DNA of 64,000 nt from Methanolobus sp. (GCF_016278365.1 NZ_JADQBZ010000005.1:219791-283790), one strand, 5' to 3'. Positions 43,089 through 52,330 are shown, counted from the stretch's first letter. Numbers and translations: made by a program. The notes: generated by a model not told the origin, from the sequence alone.

Positions 43089-44063
43089 TCATTTAAGTAT
43101 TCGTGCCATATCTTTCGCGAAGTATGTCAATATCATGTCTGCCCCGGCCCGCTTTATCGAAAGCAGGGACTCGTACATAACTTTCTTCTCGTCCAGCCAG
43201 CCGTTCTGAGCAGCCGCCTTGATCATGGCATACTCTCCGCTGACGTTGTATGCAGCTGTGGGCATCCTGAACTCGGTCTTGACTCGATAGATGATGTCAA
43301 GGTAGGGAAGTGCCGGTTTTACCATTATTATATCAGCGCCTTCCATGATGTCCAGTTCAACCTCTCGCATCGCCTCGTCAGAGTTGGCAGGGTCCATCTG
43401 GTAGGTCGACCGGTCACCGAAGCAACATCCTGATTCTGCAACATCTCTGAAAGGGCCATAGAATGATGAAGAGTATTTTGCGGCATAGGACATAATGGGT
43501 ATGTCCGGGAAATTATTTTCATCAAGTGCAGACCTTATGGCGCCAATCATCCCGTCCATCATACCTGAAGGTGCCACCATGTCGGCACCGGCTTTTGCGT
43601 GACTGACTGCCGTTTTACCGAGCAGTGGGAGGGTAGGGTCATTAAGTACTTCTCCTTTTTCAAAATTAACCATGCCGCAGTGACCGTGGTCTGTATATTC
43701 ACAGAGGCAGACATCGGTTATTACTAACATGTCCTTGCCAAGCTCACTCTTTATTTCACGAACCGCCTTCTGGACAATGTCCTCGTCTCCCCAGGCAGAG
43801 CTTCCATGCTCATCTTTGTGTGATGGTATCCCAAACAGTATAAGGGCGGGTATCCCCAGATCAGCAGCTTCTTTTGCATCGTCGGCTACTTTGCTGAGGG
43901 GAAGCCTTTCAACGCCGGGCATAGACTCTGTCATCTGGCTTGTTGTTATGGTCTCATCCACGAACATGGGGTAAATGAGGTTATCGGCTGAAAGTGAAGT
44001 TTCCCTCACAAGGTCTCTCATCTTTCCATTTCTTAGTCTTCTCGTTCTGGTTTCCGGGAACAT
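43089..44063 (-). CDS. hemB: porphobilinogen synthase (5-aminolevulinate dehydratase)
   Basis: A 324-aa enzyme that condenses two 5-aminolevulinate molecules. Motifs: [14 protein letters not shown], the metal-site segment [14 protein letters not shown], the catalytic Lys stretch [15 protein letters not shown] and [13 protein letters not shown]. The start at 44063 lies inside the hemA 3' end, giving a 31-base overlap. The N-terminal [10 protein letters not shown] is typical of the family, so I keep it. Confidence 0.95.
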   Translation of the reverse strand: MFPETRTRRLRNGKMRDLVRETSLSADNLIYPMFVDETITTSQMTESMPGVERLPLSKVADDAKEAADLGIPALILFGIPSHKDEHGSSAWGDEDIVQKAVREIKSELGKDMLVITDVCLCEYTDHGHCGMVNFEKGEVLNDPTLPLLGKTAVSHAKAGADMVAPSGMMDGMIGAIRSALDENNFPDIPIMSYAAKYSSSFYGPFRDVAESGCCFGDRSTYQMDPANSDEAMREVELDIMEGADIIMVKPALPYLDIIYRVKTEFRMPTAAYNVSGEYAMIKAAAQNGWLDEKKVMYESLLSIKRAGADMILTYFAKDMARILK

Positions 44064-45340
44064 GGCGGCAAATCTCCTTTGATACTGCGTTTTTCATTGC
44101 ATTTATCTATGCTGAACAGGCGGAAGACCATATCAAGCATCTCGTCATCGCATACTTCCGCTGCATTCCTCAGGACCTTTGTAGGCTCTGCAAGTATCTT
44201 ATTAACAATAGAGTGTGTCAGGTCATCAATTATCTTCTGTTCTATATCCCCTATCGTGTGATATGCACTCAGTTTAGTAAGGGCACGCTCCTTTTCCAGA
44301 CTTCGGACCTTATAGAACTGGGCATACATCTCGGATACGATATGGTCGGCTCTCTGTTGTTTGTATTGCTTAAGAAGAAGATCGTACTCTTCGTCGATGA
44401 TAGCCTGTGCCTTCTTTGCTTCCTCCATCCGCAGTTCCAGGTTCTTTTCATTGATGACGCGCAGATTATCTATATTATATAGGGTAACGTGAGGAACCGT
44501 GCCAATAGTGGGCTCGATGTCGCGGGGATTTGCGATATCTATAAGAAGGAGCGCTTTTTCCCTTGATTCCATTGCCTTGAGCACCTGTGGATGCCTGAGC
44601 ACAAAGTGGGGCGCCCCTGTGGCGCAGATTACCACGTCGGCTTTCTGGAGGTTCTCTTCTATCTGGTCAAAATGGACCGCATGACCTCCCATGTCATCAG
44701 CGAGCTTCTTTGCTGCGGCATAGGTGCGGTTAGCAATATACATGAGTTCTATCTCCCTGTGGGAGAGTGCCCTGGTCACAAGGGTTCCCATTTCCCCTGT
44801 GCCAATAACAAGCACCATTTTATTCTTGAGATCACCGACAGTTTCCTCTGCCAGGTCTACAGCAGCAGAAGCAATTGAAAGGGCTCCCCTGTTTATTTCG
44901 GTTTCTGTCCTGACCCTCTTTCCTACCTGGATGGCCTTGCTGAATGCTGTATCTAGCATTCTTCCGGTCGTACCGAGGTTCTTGGCCACCTGGTAGAGGT
45001 CCTTGATCTGTCCCAGTATCTGGTCCTCGCCTATTATCATGGATTCAAGGCCTGAAGAGAGCCTCAGTAAGTGCATGATGGATTCCTGATGGTCATAGAA
45101 ATCGATGATGTTGGATGAGAGCCCCAGTTTCTTTGCGAACTGGAACATCACACTGCTGCCCTTATGGGAAACAACGTACATCTCTATCCTGTTACATGTC
45201 TTAAGAACTGCACACTCATGTACCAGTTCGTTAGCGTAAAGCTCCCTGAGGAAATTATCAAGATCGCCGTCCCATACTTCTTCCATCTCTTCCACGGTTG
45301 CTCTGGAATGAGTGATGACCATGCTGGATATCTCAGTCAT
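44033..45340 (-). CDS. hemA: glutamyl-tRNA reductase
   Basis: A 435-aa NADPH enzyme that reduces glutamyl-tRNA to glutamate-1-semialdehyde. Motifs: [14 protein letters not shown] with the catalytic Cys, [20 protein letters not shown], and the NADPH site [19 protein letters not shown]-terminal dimerisation helix follows. It overlaps hemB by 31 bases and follows the precorrin-2 dehydrogenase gene by about 56 bases. Confidence 0.96.
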   Translation of the reverse strand: MTEISSMVITHSRATVEEMEEVWDGDLDNFLRELYANELVHECAVLKTCNRIEMYVVSHKGSSVMFQFAKKLGLSSNIIDFYDHQESIMHLLRLSSGLESMIIGEDQILGQIKDLYQVAKNLGTTGRMLDTAFSKAIQVGKRVRTETEINRGALSIASAAVDLAEETVGDLKNKMVLVIGTGEMGTLVTRALSHREIELMYIANRTYAAAKKLADDMGGHAVHFDQIEENLQKADVVICATGAPHFVLRHPQVLKAMESREKALLLIDIANPRDIEPTIGTVPHVTLYNIDNLRVINEKNLELRMEEAKKAQAIIDEEYDLLLKQYKQQRADHIVSEMYAQFYKVRSLEKERALTKLSAYHTIGDIEQKIIDDLTHSIVNKILAEPTKVLRNAAEVCDDEMLDMVFRLFSIDKCNEKRSIKGDLPPCSRKPERED

Positions 45341-45396
45341 TGGATACCCCTGAAGAACTTTTTCTCAATGCTGAAAACGTGTTATAACCAGACATG

Positions 45397-46071
45397 TTAT
45401 CGGACTTTCCCGTTTATTTTTTCAGTTACTATACCAAGTGCTACATTATACCCTTTTTCGTAGGATCCTTCAAGGGCTTCCCATACCTTCCTGCTTTCAA
45501 GCACCTGCCATAGTATGTCTTTTCTGTCCCTTTGTTCGGGAACTTCCTCTTTAAGGTATGTCCGCAGGTTTTCCTGGATGCGTATCATATCATCGAACTG
45601 CGGGGTTATGACCTCCTCTATCCTCTGCCTTGTAAATCTGGAAAAAGCAGGGCTTAAACCGGAGGTTGATATACTGATGGTGAGACTACCTCTTTTGATG
45701 ACCGACGGAACAGTAACATCTCCAATCGAATCTACCGGGTTTGAAAGTATATTCCTGGCCTTCGCTACCGATAATATCCTTTCATTGACGGACTTCTCAT
45801 TAGTTGCGGGTATGACCAGAAAAGCATCCTCTAAAAAGGTATCTATCTGCTCATTGGTAAGGTCGCTGATGTTTGCTTCCACAAGCTTTGTGTTGTTTTC
45901 CTCACAAAGCTGCCGGATGCAAGAAGTGAAACCTTTGCTGATAACAGTTACATCTGCATAGCGGGAGAAAAGCAGTGCTTTGCGTTCACCCACGGAACCG
46001 CCACCGAAGATAACTATCTTCCGGCCGGACATGTCTATCAGTAATGGTAGGAAGCAGTTTTCTTGTGCCAT
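45397..46071 (-). CDS. precorrin-2 dehydrogenase / siroheme-branch enzyme
   Basis: A 224-aa Met8/CysG-N-type protein that makes sirohydrochlorin, and possibly inserts iron to give siroheme. Motifs: LPLLIDMSGRKIVIFGGGSV followed by GERKALLF (NAD site), LVIPATNEKSVNERI, and TISISTSGLSPAFSRFTRQR. I start at ATG 46071, which follows GGAG by eight bases; ATG 46095 is possible. It supplies the precursor to AhbA/B. The uroporphyrinogen-III synthase and methyltransferase also needed are not in the window. Confidence 0.9.
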   Translation of the reverse strand: MAQENCFLPLLIDMSGRKIVIFGGGSVGERKALLFSRYADVTVISKGFTSCIRQLCEENNTKLVEANISDLTNEQIDTFLEDAFLVIPATNEKSVNERILSVAKARNILSNPVDSIGDVTVPSVIKRGSLTISISTSGLSPAFSRFTRQRIEEVITPQFDDMIRIQENLRTYLKEEVPEQRDRKDILWQVLESRKVWEALEGSYEKGYNVALGIVTEKINGKVR

Positions 46072-46133
46072 GGGGTGTACTCCGGTTATGTCCATTTGCC
46101 TTGAACCGGAACTTAGTTAAACGTTACGACAGT

Positions 46134-46592
46134 TCAGAGGCGGACCCCCGTCTTCTTGAACTCGCGCTCACTGAATAGAAGCCTGTAGTCTTTGACACCG
46201 GTGGATTCTGATATCCTTGAGGCTACTTGCTCACAGTCTTCTCTTGTGTATGAATGGACCATTGTAAAAAGGTTATACTCCCATTCAGGCCTCCGGGGTC
46301 TTTCATAACAGTGAGTAACTTCGGGAAAAGATGCCATTATCCTGCCTACATCTTCTACTCTTTCCTCAGGGACATTCCATATACACATCGCATTGGCTAG
46401 AATGCCTATGTCCCTGTGGCCTATGGATGCGCCAAACCGCCTGATCATGCCTTTTTCTTTCATCAGCCGTATTCTTTCTACGACCTCTTCTTCTGAAAGT
46501 CCAAGACGATTTGCTATGTCCCTGAAAGGCGACCCGGTGAGTGGAATACCGTCCTGAGTAGCCTTTAATATCTGTTCATCGATTGCATCCAT
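46134..46592 (-). CDS. ahbB: siroheme decarboxylase subunit AhbB
   Basis: A 152-aa Lrp/AsnC-like protein (NirD/NirL type). It has an N-terminal helix-turn-helix (RDIANRLGLSEEEVVERIRL) and a C-terminal domain with the conserved CYERPRRPEWEYNLFTMVH. With AhbA it removes two acetate carboxyls from siroheme to give 12,18-didecarboxysiroheme in the archaeal heme route. The two genes are tandem paralogues in the ahb operon. The A/B naming follows gene order next to ahbD and is less certain than the family. Confidence 0.88.
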   Translation of the reverse strand: MDAIDEQILKATQDGIPLTGSPFRDIANRLGLSEEEVVERIRLMKEKGMIRRFGASIGHRDIGILANAMCIWNVPEERVEDVGRIMASFPEVTHCYERPRRPEWEYNLFTMVHSYTREDCEQVASRISESTGVKDYRLLFSEREFKKTGVRL

Positions 46593-46643
46593 GTTCTCAT
46601 TTCCCTTGATATTCCCTCACCTGGTAATTCAACGTTTTATACC

Positions 46644-47099
46644 TCACTTGATATTGAACTTGACCCCGATCTTGAACAGCCTTACCGTAGGCAGATTTAT
46701 GAATTTAAGCCCTGTCTTCTGGTTAAGTTCCATGAGAATCTCATTTATCCTTTCTTCCCGCGAGGCTGATAACGTGAACCATACGTTGTATTTGTCAGGG
46801 CGAAGATAGTTATGGGAAACCTCGGGGTATTCGTCGATATATGCTGCGACCTCATCTATCCTATCCCCGGGTACATTTACGGCTACCAGTGTACTGGAGC
46901 CACCTATCCTTTTACGGTTGATGACCGGGCCGATCTTCCGTATGGCACCTTCATCATGCAGTCTTTTAAGGCGCCCTATGATTTCTTCTTCACTGATGCC
47001 CAGTTCTTTGCCAAGCTTTTGGAAAGGATGGATGTCAAGAGGGAAATCATGCTGTATGATGTTAAGGATATTTTTATCCGTGTCGTCCAGGTATATCAT
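46644..47099 (-). CDS. ahbA: siroheme decarboxylase subunit AhbA
   Basis: A 151-aa paralogue of AhbB with helix-turn-helix LGKELGISEEEIIGRLKRLH and the conserved SHNYLRPDKYNVWFTLS region. It starts at ATG 47099, overlapping the stop of the radical SAM gene by 4 bases (ATGA). The frame can be extended 32 codons into that gene, but the family length favours 47099. It forms the AhbA-AhbB complex for siroheme decarboxylation. Confidence 0.9.
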   Translation of the reverse strand: MIYLDDTDKNILNIIQHDFPLDIHPFQKLGKELGISEEEIIGRLKRLHDEGAIRKIGPVINRKRIGGSSTLVAVNVPGDRIDEVAAYIDEYPEVSHNYLRPDKYNVWFTLSASREERINEILMELNQKTGLKFINLPTVRLFKIGVKFNIK

Positions 47100-48160
47100 T
47101 CGGATCCCTGTTTTCTGGGGGTGTATATGCAGTATGGCTCCTCTGCCAGGTAGTCCCCTGTCGCCGCATAGGCGCGTGCACGACAGCCTGCGCATACTTC
47201 GTTGTACTCACAGTCCCCGCACTTCCCTTTCAGCAGTAATGGATTCCGCAGGTCGTTGAAAACTTGCGAGTTCTCCCATATATCTTTGAAAGGTTGCTCC
47301 TTTATGCTTCCGGCGAGGGCTGGCAGGTATCCGCAGGGGTAGACTTCTCCGGTGCTTGATACAAAGCAGAAACCAGTACCTCCAAGACACCCTTTTGTCA
47401 TGGCCTCGTAACCATGGGTCTTTACTGTTATCTCAATGCCTTCCTTCTTTGCCCGCTGGCGCATTATCCTGAAGTAATGGGGTGCACAGGTTGCTTTTAG
47501 CTGTATCTTTGCTGTCTTCTGCTGATCATAGAACCAGTTCAGCACTCTCTCATATTCAACGGGAGGTATTTCTTCCTCTTCAAGTTCCTTGCCCCTGCCA
47601 GTGGGCACGAGCAGGAATATGTGCAGGGCTTCAGCCCCAATCTCGGTTGCCAGTTCAAGGATGGCGGGTATTTCTGTGAGATTGCGTTTTGTGATGGTTG
47701 TATTGATCTGGAAGCCGATGCCTGCATCTTTGATAGCATCTATGCCGCGCATAGCTCCGTCAAAGGCCCCGGGCATGCACCTGAAATCATCATGGATCTG
47801 CGGGCTTGCCCCATCAAGGCTCACACTTATCCTTCTTATCCCTACATCCTTTAAATGTGTGGCAACCTCTGAGGTTACAAGGGTACCATTGGTTGCAAGG
47901 GCTACTGAGAGACCTTTACCGACCGCATAGCTGGCAAGGTCATAAATATCATCTCTTACTAGTGGCTCACCACCACTGAGTATCAAGATGGGCTTTCCTA
48001 TCTGCGCTATCTCATCGATAAAGTGCATAGCTTCTTCGGTAGTAAGCTCGCCGGCTGGCTTACGGGAAGTCGATGACCCCCGGCAATGCCTGCAGGAAAG
48101 GTTGCAGCCTGCTGTTGTTTCCCACGCTATGAGTCTTGGAGGTTTGGCCATATTGATCAT
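47096..48160 (-). CDS. ahbD: radical SAM heme synthase AhbD
   Basis: A 354-aa radical SAM enzyme. The cluster motif is TTAGCNLSCRHC (CxxxCxxC), preceded by PPRLIAWE as in AhbD; the related AhbC has a different stretch there. SGGEPLVR and NGTLVT are typical S-adenosylmethionine contacts. The C-terminus has more cysteines (GKCGDCEYNEVCAGCRARAY) for a second cluster. AhbD oxidatively decarboxylates two propionates of iron-coproporphyrin III to form heme b. It is the first gene of the heme operon and overlaps ahbA by 4 bases. AhbC is not in the window. Confidence 0.85.
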   Translation of the reverse strand: MINMAKPPRLIAWETTAGCNLSCRHCRGSSTSRKPAGELTTEEAMHFIDEIAQIGKPILILSGGEPLVRDDIYDLASYAVGKGLSVALATNGTLVTSEVATHLKDVGIRRISVSLDGASPQIHDDFRCMPGAFDGAMRGIDAIKDAGIGFQINTTITKRNLTEIPAILELATEIGAEALHIFLLVPTGRGKELEEEEIPPVEYERVLNWFYDQQKTAKIQLKATCAPHYFRIMRQRAKKEGIEITVKTHGYEAMTKGCLGGTGFCFVSSTGEVYPCGYLPALAGSIKEQPFKDIWENSQVFNDLRNPLLLKGKCGDCEYNEVCAGCRARAYAATGDYLAEEPYCIYTPRKQGSE

Positions 48161-48354
48161 TCTGGATTTTTAACTGAAAGTTCCACTCTAGTATATATAG
48201 GATGGGGCTATACTAGTCCGCACCCATATTAATAATTAGTCGTCGGTATATGGTCAGGTCCTTTTTAAAAGAGCTGCTATTACTTGTTTATTCTTACTGG
48301 TTATTAATTTGGTATAATAACCTGCTATCAAAAGTGATATAGGGGTGAATATGT

Positions 48355-48471
48355 ATTAACGCCTTAAACCTTGCATTTGCATGTACGTGGGTGGTCCTGG
48401 CAGTATATGCCTTTCACCTTGTGCGTACCCGTATCTCTCTTAACAGGGAGCTTAGGAATAATGACAGATAA
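48355..48471 (+). pseudogene. CcmD-like small membrane ORF lacking a standard start
   Basis: A 38-codon open stretch directly upstream of ccmE with one membrane helix (NLAFACTWVVLAVYAFHLV) followed by RTRISLNRELRNN. This shape, one helix then a basic RxxxLxxELR tail, is typical of CcmD, which helps release heme to CcmE. No ATG, GTG or TTG begins the frame. GGGGTG stands at a fitting distance, and an ATG at 48351 lies in a frame that stops after two codons. A single-base deletion, a non-standard ATT start or a sequencing error could explain this. Confidence 0.4.
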
Positions 48472-48496
48472 TCGGATATCTTCCATAGGTGTTTAG

Positions 48497-48877
48497 ATGG
48501 ATAAGAAACACAAGAGTGTCCTTGCAGTTGCTTTTATTGTTGTTGTGGGTATTGTCGGTCTGTGGAATGTGGACCTTTCACAGGGGTATCTGCTGGTCTC
48601 CGAATTGCAGAAAGACCCGGATAAGTATGTAGGGCAGAATGTCAACACCATGGGTACTGTGAAGAATGGCACTCTCAATGTTTCGACTTCAGGGATCTCG
48701 TTCATGCTGGAGGACCCTGAGAACGAGGCCTATGAGCTGGAAGTGATGTACACGGGAGCCCTTCCGGCAAACTTTGTCGAGGGCACAAGCCTGAGCATCA
48801 GCGGCCGGATGATCTCTGAGAACAAAATAGAGGCTAATAAGATAGTTATGGGATGCCCTTCAAAGTATAGTGAGTAA
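48497..48877 (+). CDS. ccmE: CcmE-type heme chaperone with CxxxY motif
   Basis: A 126-aa cytochrome c maturation protein: N-terminal membrane anchor (residues 8-23), then an OB-fold domain (YLLVSELQKDPDKYVGQNVN to the C-terminus). The heme-attachment site near the end reads MGCPSKYSE, that is Cys120 and Tyr124 (CxxxY), instead of the His-x-x-x-Tyr of most bacterial CcmE. This is the archaeal variant. It carries heme to apocytochrome c outside the membrane. No other Ccm genes are recognised in the window, apart from the CcmD-like ORF in front. The heme operon is divergent upstream. Confidence 0.85.
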   Translation: MDKKHKSVLAVAFIVVVGIVGLWNVDLSQGYLLVSELQKDPDKYVGQNVNTMGTVKNGTLNVSTSGISFMLEDPENEAYELEVMYTGALPANFVEGTSLSISGRMISENKIEANKIVMGCPSKYSE

Positions 48878-48897
48878 CCAGAAAACGGGACGTTATC

Positions 48898-49773
48898 ATG
48901 GAAATTGAGAACCTTGAAGAATACCAGTTAATAAAGGCTTCAATGGAAGGGCTTGTCGCTTCGATGGATGACGGCTCGAAAATGAAAAAGATGCTGCTGC
49001 ATATTTGCAATTCCGGCGGAAAAAGTATCCGGCCTATTATACTGGTGCTGTGCACTGAAATATGCGGCGGTAGCCGTGATGATAGCGTGAATGCTGCCCT
49101 TGCTATCGAACTTATCCATTCTGCTTCCCTGATACATGATGATGTGCTTGACGATGGCATTATACGCAGGGGTGTTGAGTCCGCCCACAAGAAATACGGC
49201 GTTCCGGCTGCTATATTGTGTGGGGATTTTCTTATTTCCAAAGCAATTTCCCTGATCTCATCTTATGGTACGGACTCAGTGCTTGAGTTCGGAAGGGCTG
49301 GAATGTATATGGCTGAAGGTGAGACCATTGACATCTCTAGTTCCTGTACGGAGTTTGGCAGGACTAACTATTTCGAATGCATAAGCAAGAAGACTGCCTC
49401 TCTTTTTGCTGCAAGTGCTGCCATAGGCGCCTATGTTGCAGGCGCTGATCGGGAGACGGCAATGAAGTTCAGGTCATTTGGTGAAAACGTGGGCAACGCA
49501 TACCAGATAGTTGATGACCTGCTGGAATATCTCAACAGGCTTGAGGATAAGCAGTCAACTTATGAGTCAGTGACCTTGCCGCTTCTCTACAGGAGGAGCA
49601 TGGGGCACGAGGAAGCTGTGGGCCTGACAGTGAAGGAAGTGCTTCAGCACGTGGAAAAAGCAAAAGACGTCCTGCAGGGATTTGAAGATTCAGTTGCAAA
49701 GGATAAGCTTCTCCTGATCACTAACCTGATAACAGTTGATATGCTTCCGGGAAATGTCCTTGAGATGAGCTGA
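48898..49773 (+). CDS. polyprenyl diphosphate synthase
   Basis: A 291-aa trans-isoprenyl diphosphate synthase. The first aspartate-rich motif is SASLIHDDVLDDG, with GGKSIRP upstream; the second is YQIVDDLLEY, where Glu replaces the last Asp. It elongates isoprenyl chains. In a methanogen with cytochromes the likely product is the side chain of methanophenazine or another long-chain lipid precursor. It lies 20 bases after ccmE and just ahead of a radical SAM gene. Confidence 0.88.
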   Translation: MEIENLEEYQLIKASMEGLVASMDDGSKMKKMLLHICNSGGKSIRPIILVLCTEICGGSRDDSVNAALAIELIHSASLIHDDVLDDGIIRRGVESAHKKYGVPAAILCGDFLISKAISLISSYGTDSVLEFGRAGMYMAEGETIDISSSCTEFGRTNYFECISKKTASLFAASAAIGAYVAGADRETAMKFRSFGENVGNAYQIVDDLLEYLNRLEDKQSTYESVTLPLLYRRSMGHEEAVGLTVKEVLQHVEKAKDVLQGFEDSVAKDKLLLITNLITVDMLPGNVLEMS

Positions 49774-49816
49774 GTATTTGTTTTGATTATCTATACATTA
49801 TTTATCAGGTGTTTTC

Positions 49817-51007
49817 ATGAAAGTTTATGATAAGTCAGTAATTAAGGTAAATGCGAACACGGAAAATGGAAAGGTTGTTCTTGACATCGAAGGGCCATTG
49901 TCTGCTGTGGCAAAGCCTATAGTAAAGCGCATAAATAATATTTTCCAGGAAGAAAAACCAATTCTTTCCGATGAGGAGAACATAATCTTTTCGACATGGG
50001 TCCCACCCATGCCGGGAGAGGTTTTCAACAGGATGATCAATGCGCAGGTGGCCTCTATTCTTAAGAAGAGGGTACCTGATCAGTTCTCTATCGGCATTAC
50101 AAGCAGATGTCCCAATAAATGCATACACTGCGGTGCTGCGGGAATAGTTGCTGATCCGGAGTTAACCCTTGGCGAGATCAATCGGACTGTTGACCGGGCG
50201 CTTGACCTTGGTAGTTATTATATTTCCTTTGACGGCGGGGAAACAATGCTTCGCAAAGACCTTGTCCAGATGGTCTCTGCTGTTGACAAGAGCCGTGCTG
50301 TAGCTACCTGCTTCACATCAGGTTTCGCTATGAATGAGCAAAAAGCCAGGGAGCTTAAAGAGGCAGGCCTTTTTGCTGCACACATGAGCCTTGACAGTCC
50401 TCAGGAAAAGGAGCATGACCGGGTCAGGGGACGTGAAGGAGCTTACAGGGACACTGTCAACGGCGTGAAAAATGTGCTGGATGCCGGTATCCTGGCTGAT
50501 CTTTTCGTAGTTGTATCACCTCATAATATCGATGACCTTGACGGGTTCTACCAGTTTGCGATTGATATGGGTATGCATGAGATGTCCGTTTACGAGATCG
50601 TGGCTGTGGGACGCTGGCTTGAGCACGAGGATGAAGTGATCACTGAAAAAGATGTAAAACGCCTGGCGGATTTCCAGAAGTCTGCAAACCGGAATCCAGA
50701 GGGACCACGAGTAACTGCTTTACCTTATTTCATGGGACCTGATCAGTTCGGGTGTTTTGCAGGCAGGCGCTGGATGCATGCAACTGCAGGAGGGGATGTG
50801 CTTCCTTGTGCCTATACGCCTCTTTCCTTTGGGAACATCCGCGAGGAAGACCTTGGAGTTATCTGGGAGCGTATGGGTAAGCATACTGCGTACAAGTCCT
50901 CCGCAGATTATTGCATGATGCGTAATCCTCAGTTCAGGGAAAAATACATTCACACTATTCCGGAAGGTGAAACACTTCCTTTAAGGCTGGACCTTCGCAA
51001 GGAATAA
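49817..51007 (+). CDS. radical SAM/SPASM protein next to the prenyl synthase
   Basis: A 396-aa radical SAM enzyme. Residues 1-75 are a distinct N-terminal region, followed by the cluster motif TSRCPNKCIHCGA (CxxxCxxC), SFDGGETML and a barrel. The C-terminus contains GCFAGRRWMHATAGGDVLPC with Cys typical of a SPASM-like extension. Function unknown. Cotranscription with the prenyl synthase (43-base gap) makes a role in methanophenazine or another membrane cofactor a reasonable guess. Confidence 0.75.
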   Translation: MKVYDKSVIKVNANTENGKVVLDIEGPLSAVAKPIVKRINNIFQEEKPILSDEENIIFSTWVPPMPGEVFNRMINAQVASILKKRVPDQFSIGITSRCPNKCIHCGAAGIVADPELTLGEINRTVDRALDLGSYYISFDGGETMLRKDLVQMVSAVDKSRAVATCFTSGFAMNEQKARELKEAGLFAAHMSLDSPQEKEHDRVRGREGAYRDTVNGVKNVLDAGILADLFVVVSPHNIDDLDGFYQFAIDMGMHEMSVYEIVAVGRWLEHEDEVITEKDVKRLADFQKSANRNPEGPRVTALPYFMGPDQFGCFAGRRWMHATAGGDVLPCAYTPLSFGNIREEDLGVIWERMGKHTAYKSSADYCMMRNPQFREKYIHTIPEGETLPLRLDLRKE

Positions 51008-51042
51008 TCGGGCCCGGATATTAAGTAATGTAGTATGTGCCT

Positions 51043-51061
51043 TTTGATTTTTTCTTCTTTT
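51043..51061 (+). terminator. T-rich terminator after the radical SAM gene
   Basis: A run of TTTGATTTTTTCTTCTTTTT follows the stop codon by about 35 bases, as in archaeal T-rich terminators. Confidence 0.45.
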
Positions 51062-51080
51062 TACGAATCGCGGGGGTGGG

Positions 51081-51120
51081 GTAGAGAAAGCCCATTGCTT
51101 TAGCTGTGGGATGAATCGTA
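51081..51120 (+). repeat. TnpB-element end-like sequence upstream of tnpB
   Basis: GTAGAGAAAGCCC, then the hairpin CCCATTGC-TTTA-GCTGTGGG (51091-51110). It strongly resembles the right end of the TnpB element (GTAGAAGCCC..CTTTAG..GTGGGAG, 52291-52320). It is either the left end of this element or a solo remnant of another copy's 3' end. Confidence 0.55.
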
Positions 51121-51186
51121 CCTCACCTCTTAGCAAATCAAAATTTATCATAAGTTCTTTAAGCTAATAACCCATTGTACAGTATA

Positions 51187-52311
51187 ATGCGTAAAACATA
51201 CAAGTTCCGTATTTATCCTAATAGATCTCAACAAAAACAGATGGAGTGGAGCTTGGAAATATGCAGGCAAGTATATAATCGTACACTATCGGAACGAAAA
51301 GTCACTTATGAAATGTCAGGAGAGACATTATCTAAATATGCCCTCAACAAACTACTTCCTGAATGGAAAAAAGAGAATCCCGAATATAAAGAAGTGTTCT
51401 CCCAAACCCTTCAGGAAGTACAGGAAAGGGTAGACATTGCATTCAAGCACTTTTTCAGGCGTGTTAGGAACGGAGAAAAGCCCGGATACCCTCGATTCAA
51501 AGGCAAAGGATGGTACGACAGTTTCACATATCCTCAAATGGGATTTAAACTAAAGGGAAACCTTTTATATCTCTCAAAAATCGGAAACGTCCGTGTAAAA
51601 GTGCATCGTGAAGTTGAAGGCGATATTAAAAGAATAATTGTAAGACGTTCAGCATGTAAAAAATGGTATGTTTCAATAACCACGGAAGCAGAGGATATTC
51701 CTATTCCCGATAATGATATTGAGCATGTTGTGGGCATCGATGTGGGATTATCTAATTTTGCTACATTGTCCGATGGTACAACAATATCTAACCCTCGTTT
51801 TTTCCGTCTGGAAGAAAAAGAACTTGTAAAGGCCCAACGCAAGTTATCCAAAGCTGCAAAGGGTTCTCCTGGTCTTAAAAAAGCAATAAAAGTAGTACAA
51901 AGAGTACATGAAAGAATAGCAAACAAGCGTTATGATTTCATTCATCAATTAAGCAGACAACTAGTAGATGATTATTCCTTCATTGCTTTTGAAGACCTGA
52001 ACATCAAAAACATGCTTAAAAATCATTGTCTCGCAAAAAGCATATCAGATGCCGCATGGAACATGCTGATTTCTACAACAAAGTACAAGGCTGAAAGTGC
52101 TGGTTCTTTAGTTGTATCAGTTAATCCTGCGAACACTTCTAAGATGTGCTCAAGATGTGGTCTGTTAGTGGATAAGACATTAGCAGATAGAACACACGAA
52201 TGTAATAGCTGTGGTCTTATCTTAGGCCGAGACCACAATGCGGCTATCAACATTCTCAGATTGGGATTGCAATCTGTCGGCATAGAAACCGTAGAAGCCC
52301 GCGCACTTTAG
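51187..52311 (+). CDS. tnpB: TnpB RNA-guided nuclease (IS200/IS605 family)
   Basis: A 374-aa TnpB with all catalytic RuvC residues: Asp185 in VGIDVGLSNFA, Glu269 in AFEDLNIKN and Asp349 in GRDHNAAINI. Its zinc finger is CSRCG...CNSCG. The N-terminus RKTYKFRIYPNRSQQKQMEW is typical. The protein looks intact. Start ATG 51187; a TTG at 51175 extends the frame without support. No tnpA transposase is present, so the element cannot move without help. TnpB uses a guide RNA from the element's 3' end to cut DNA and favour retention of the element. Confidence 0.93.
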   Translation: MRKTYKFRIYPNRSQQKQMEWSLEICRQVYNRTLSERKVTYEMSGETLSKYALNKLLPEWKKENPEYKEVFSQTLQEVQERVDIAFKHFFRRVRNGEKPGYPRFKGKGWYDSFTYPQMGFKLKGNLLYLSKIGNVRVKVHREVEGDIKRIIVRRSACKKWYVSITTEAEDIPIPDNDIEHVVGIDVGLSNFATLSDGTTISNPRFFRLEEKELVKAQRKLSKAAKGSPGLKKAIKVVQRVHERIANKRYDFIHQLSRQLVDDYSFIAFEDLNIKNMLKNHCLAKSISDAAWNMLISTTKYKAESAGSLVVSVNPANTSKMCSRCGLLVDKTLADRTHECNSCGLILGRDHNAAINILRLGLQSVGIETVEARAL

Positions 52312-52330
52312 TCGTGGGAGCAGTCACGAA
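52230..52330 (+). ncRNA. candidate reRNA/omegaRNA at the tnpB 3' end
   Basis: By analogy with other TnpB elements the guide RNA comes from the 3' end of the gene. Here the hairpin CCCGCG-CACTTTAGT-CGTGGG (52298-52318) spans the stop codon, and the guide would lie just beyond the element end. The exact borders are not visible. Confidence 0.45.
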
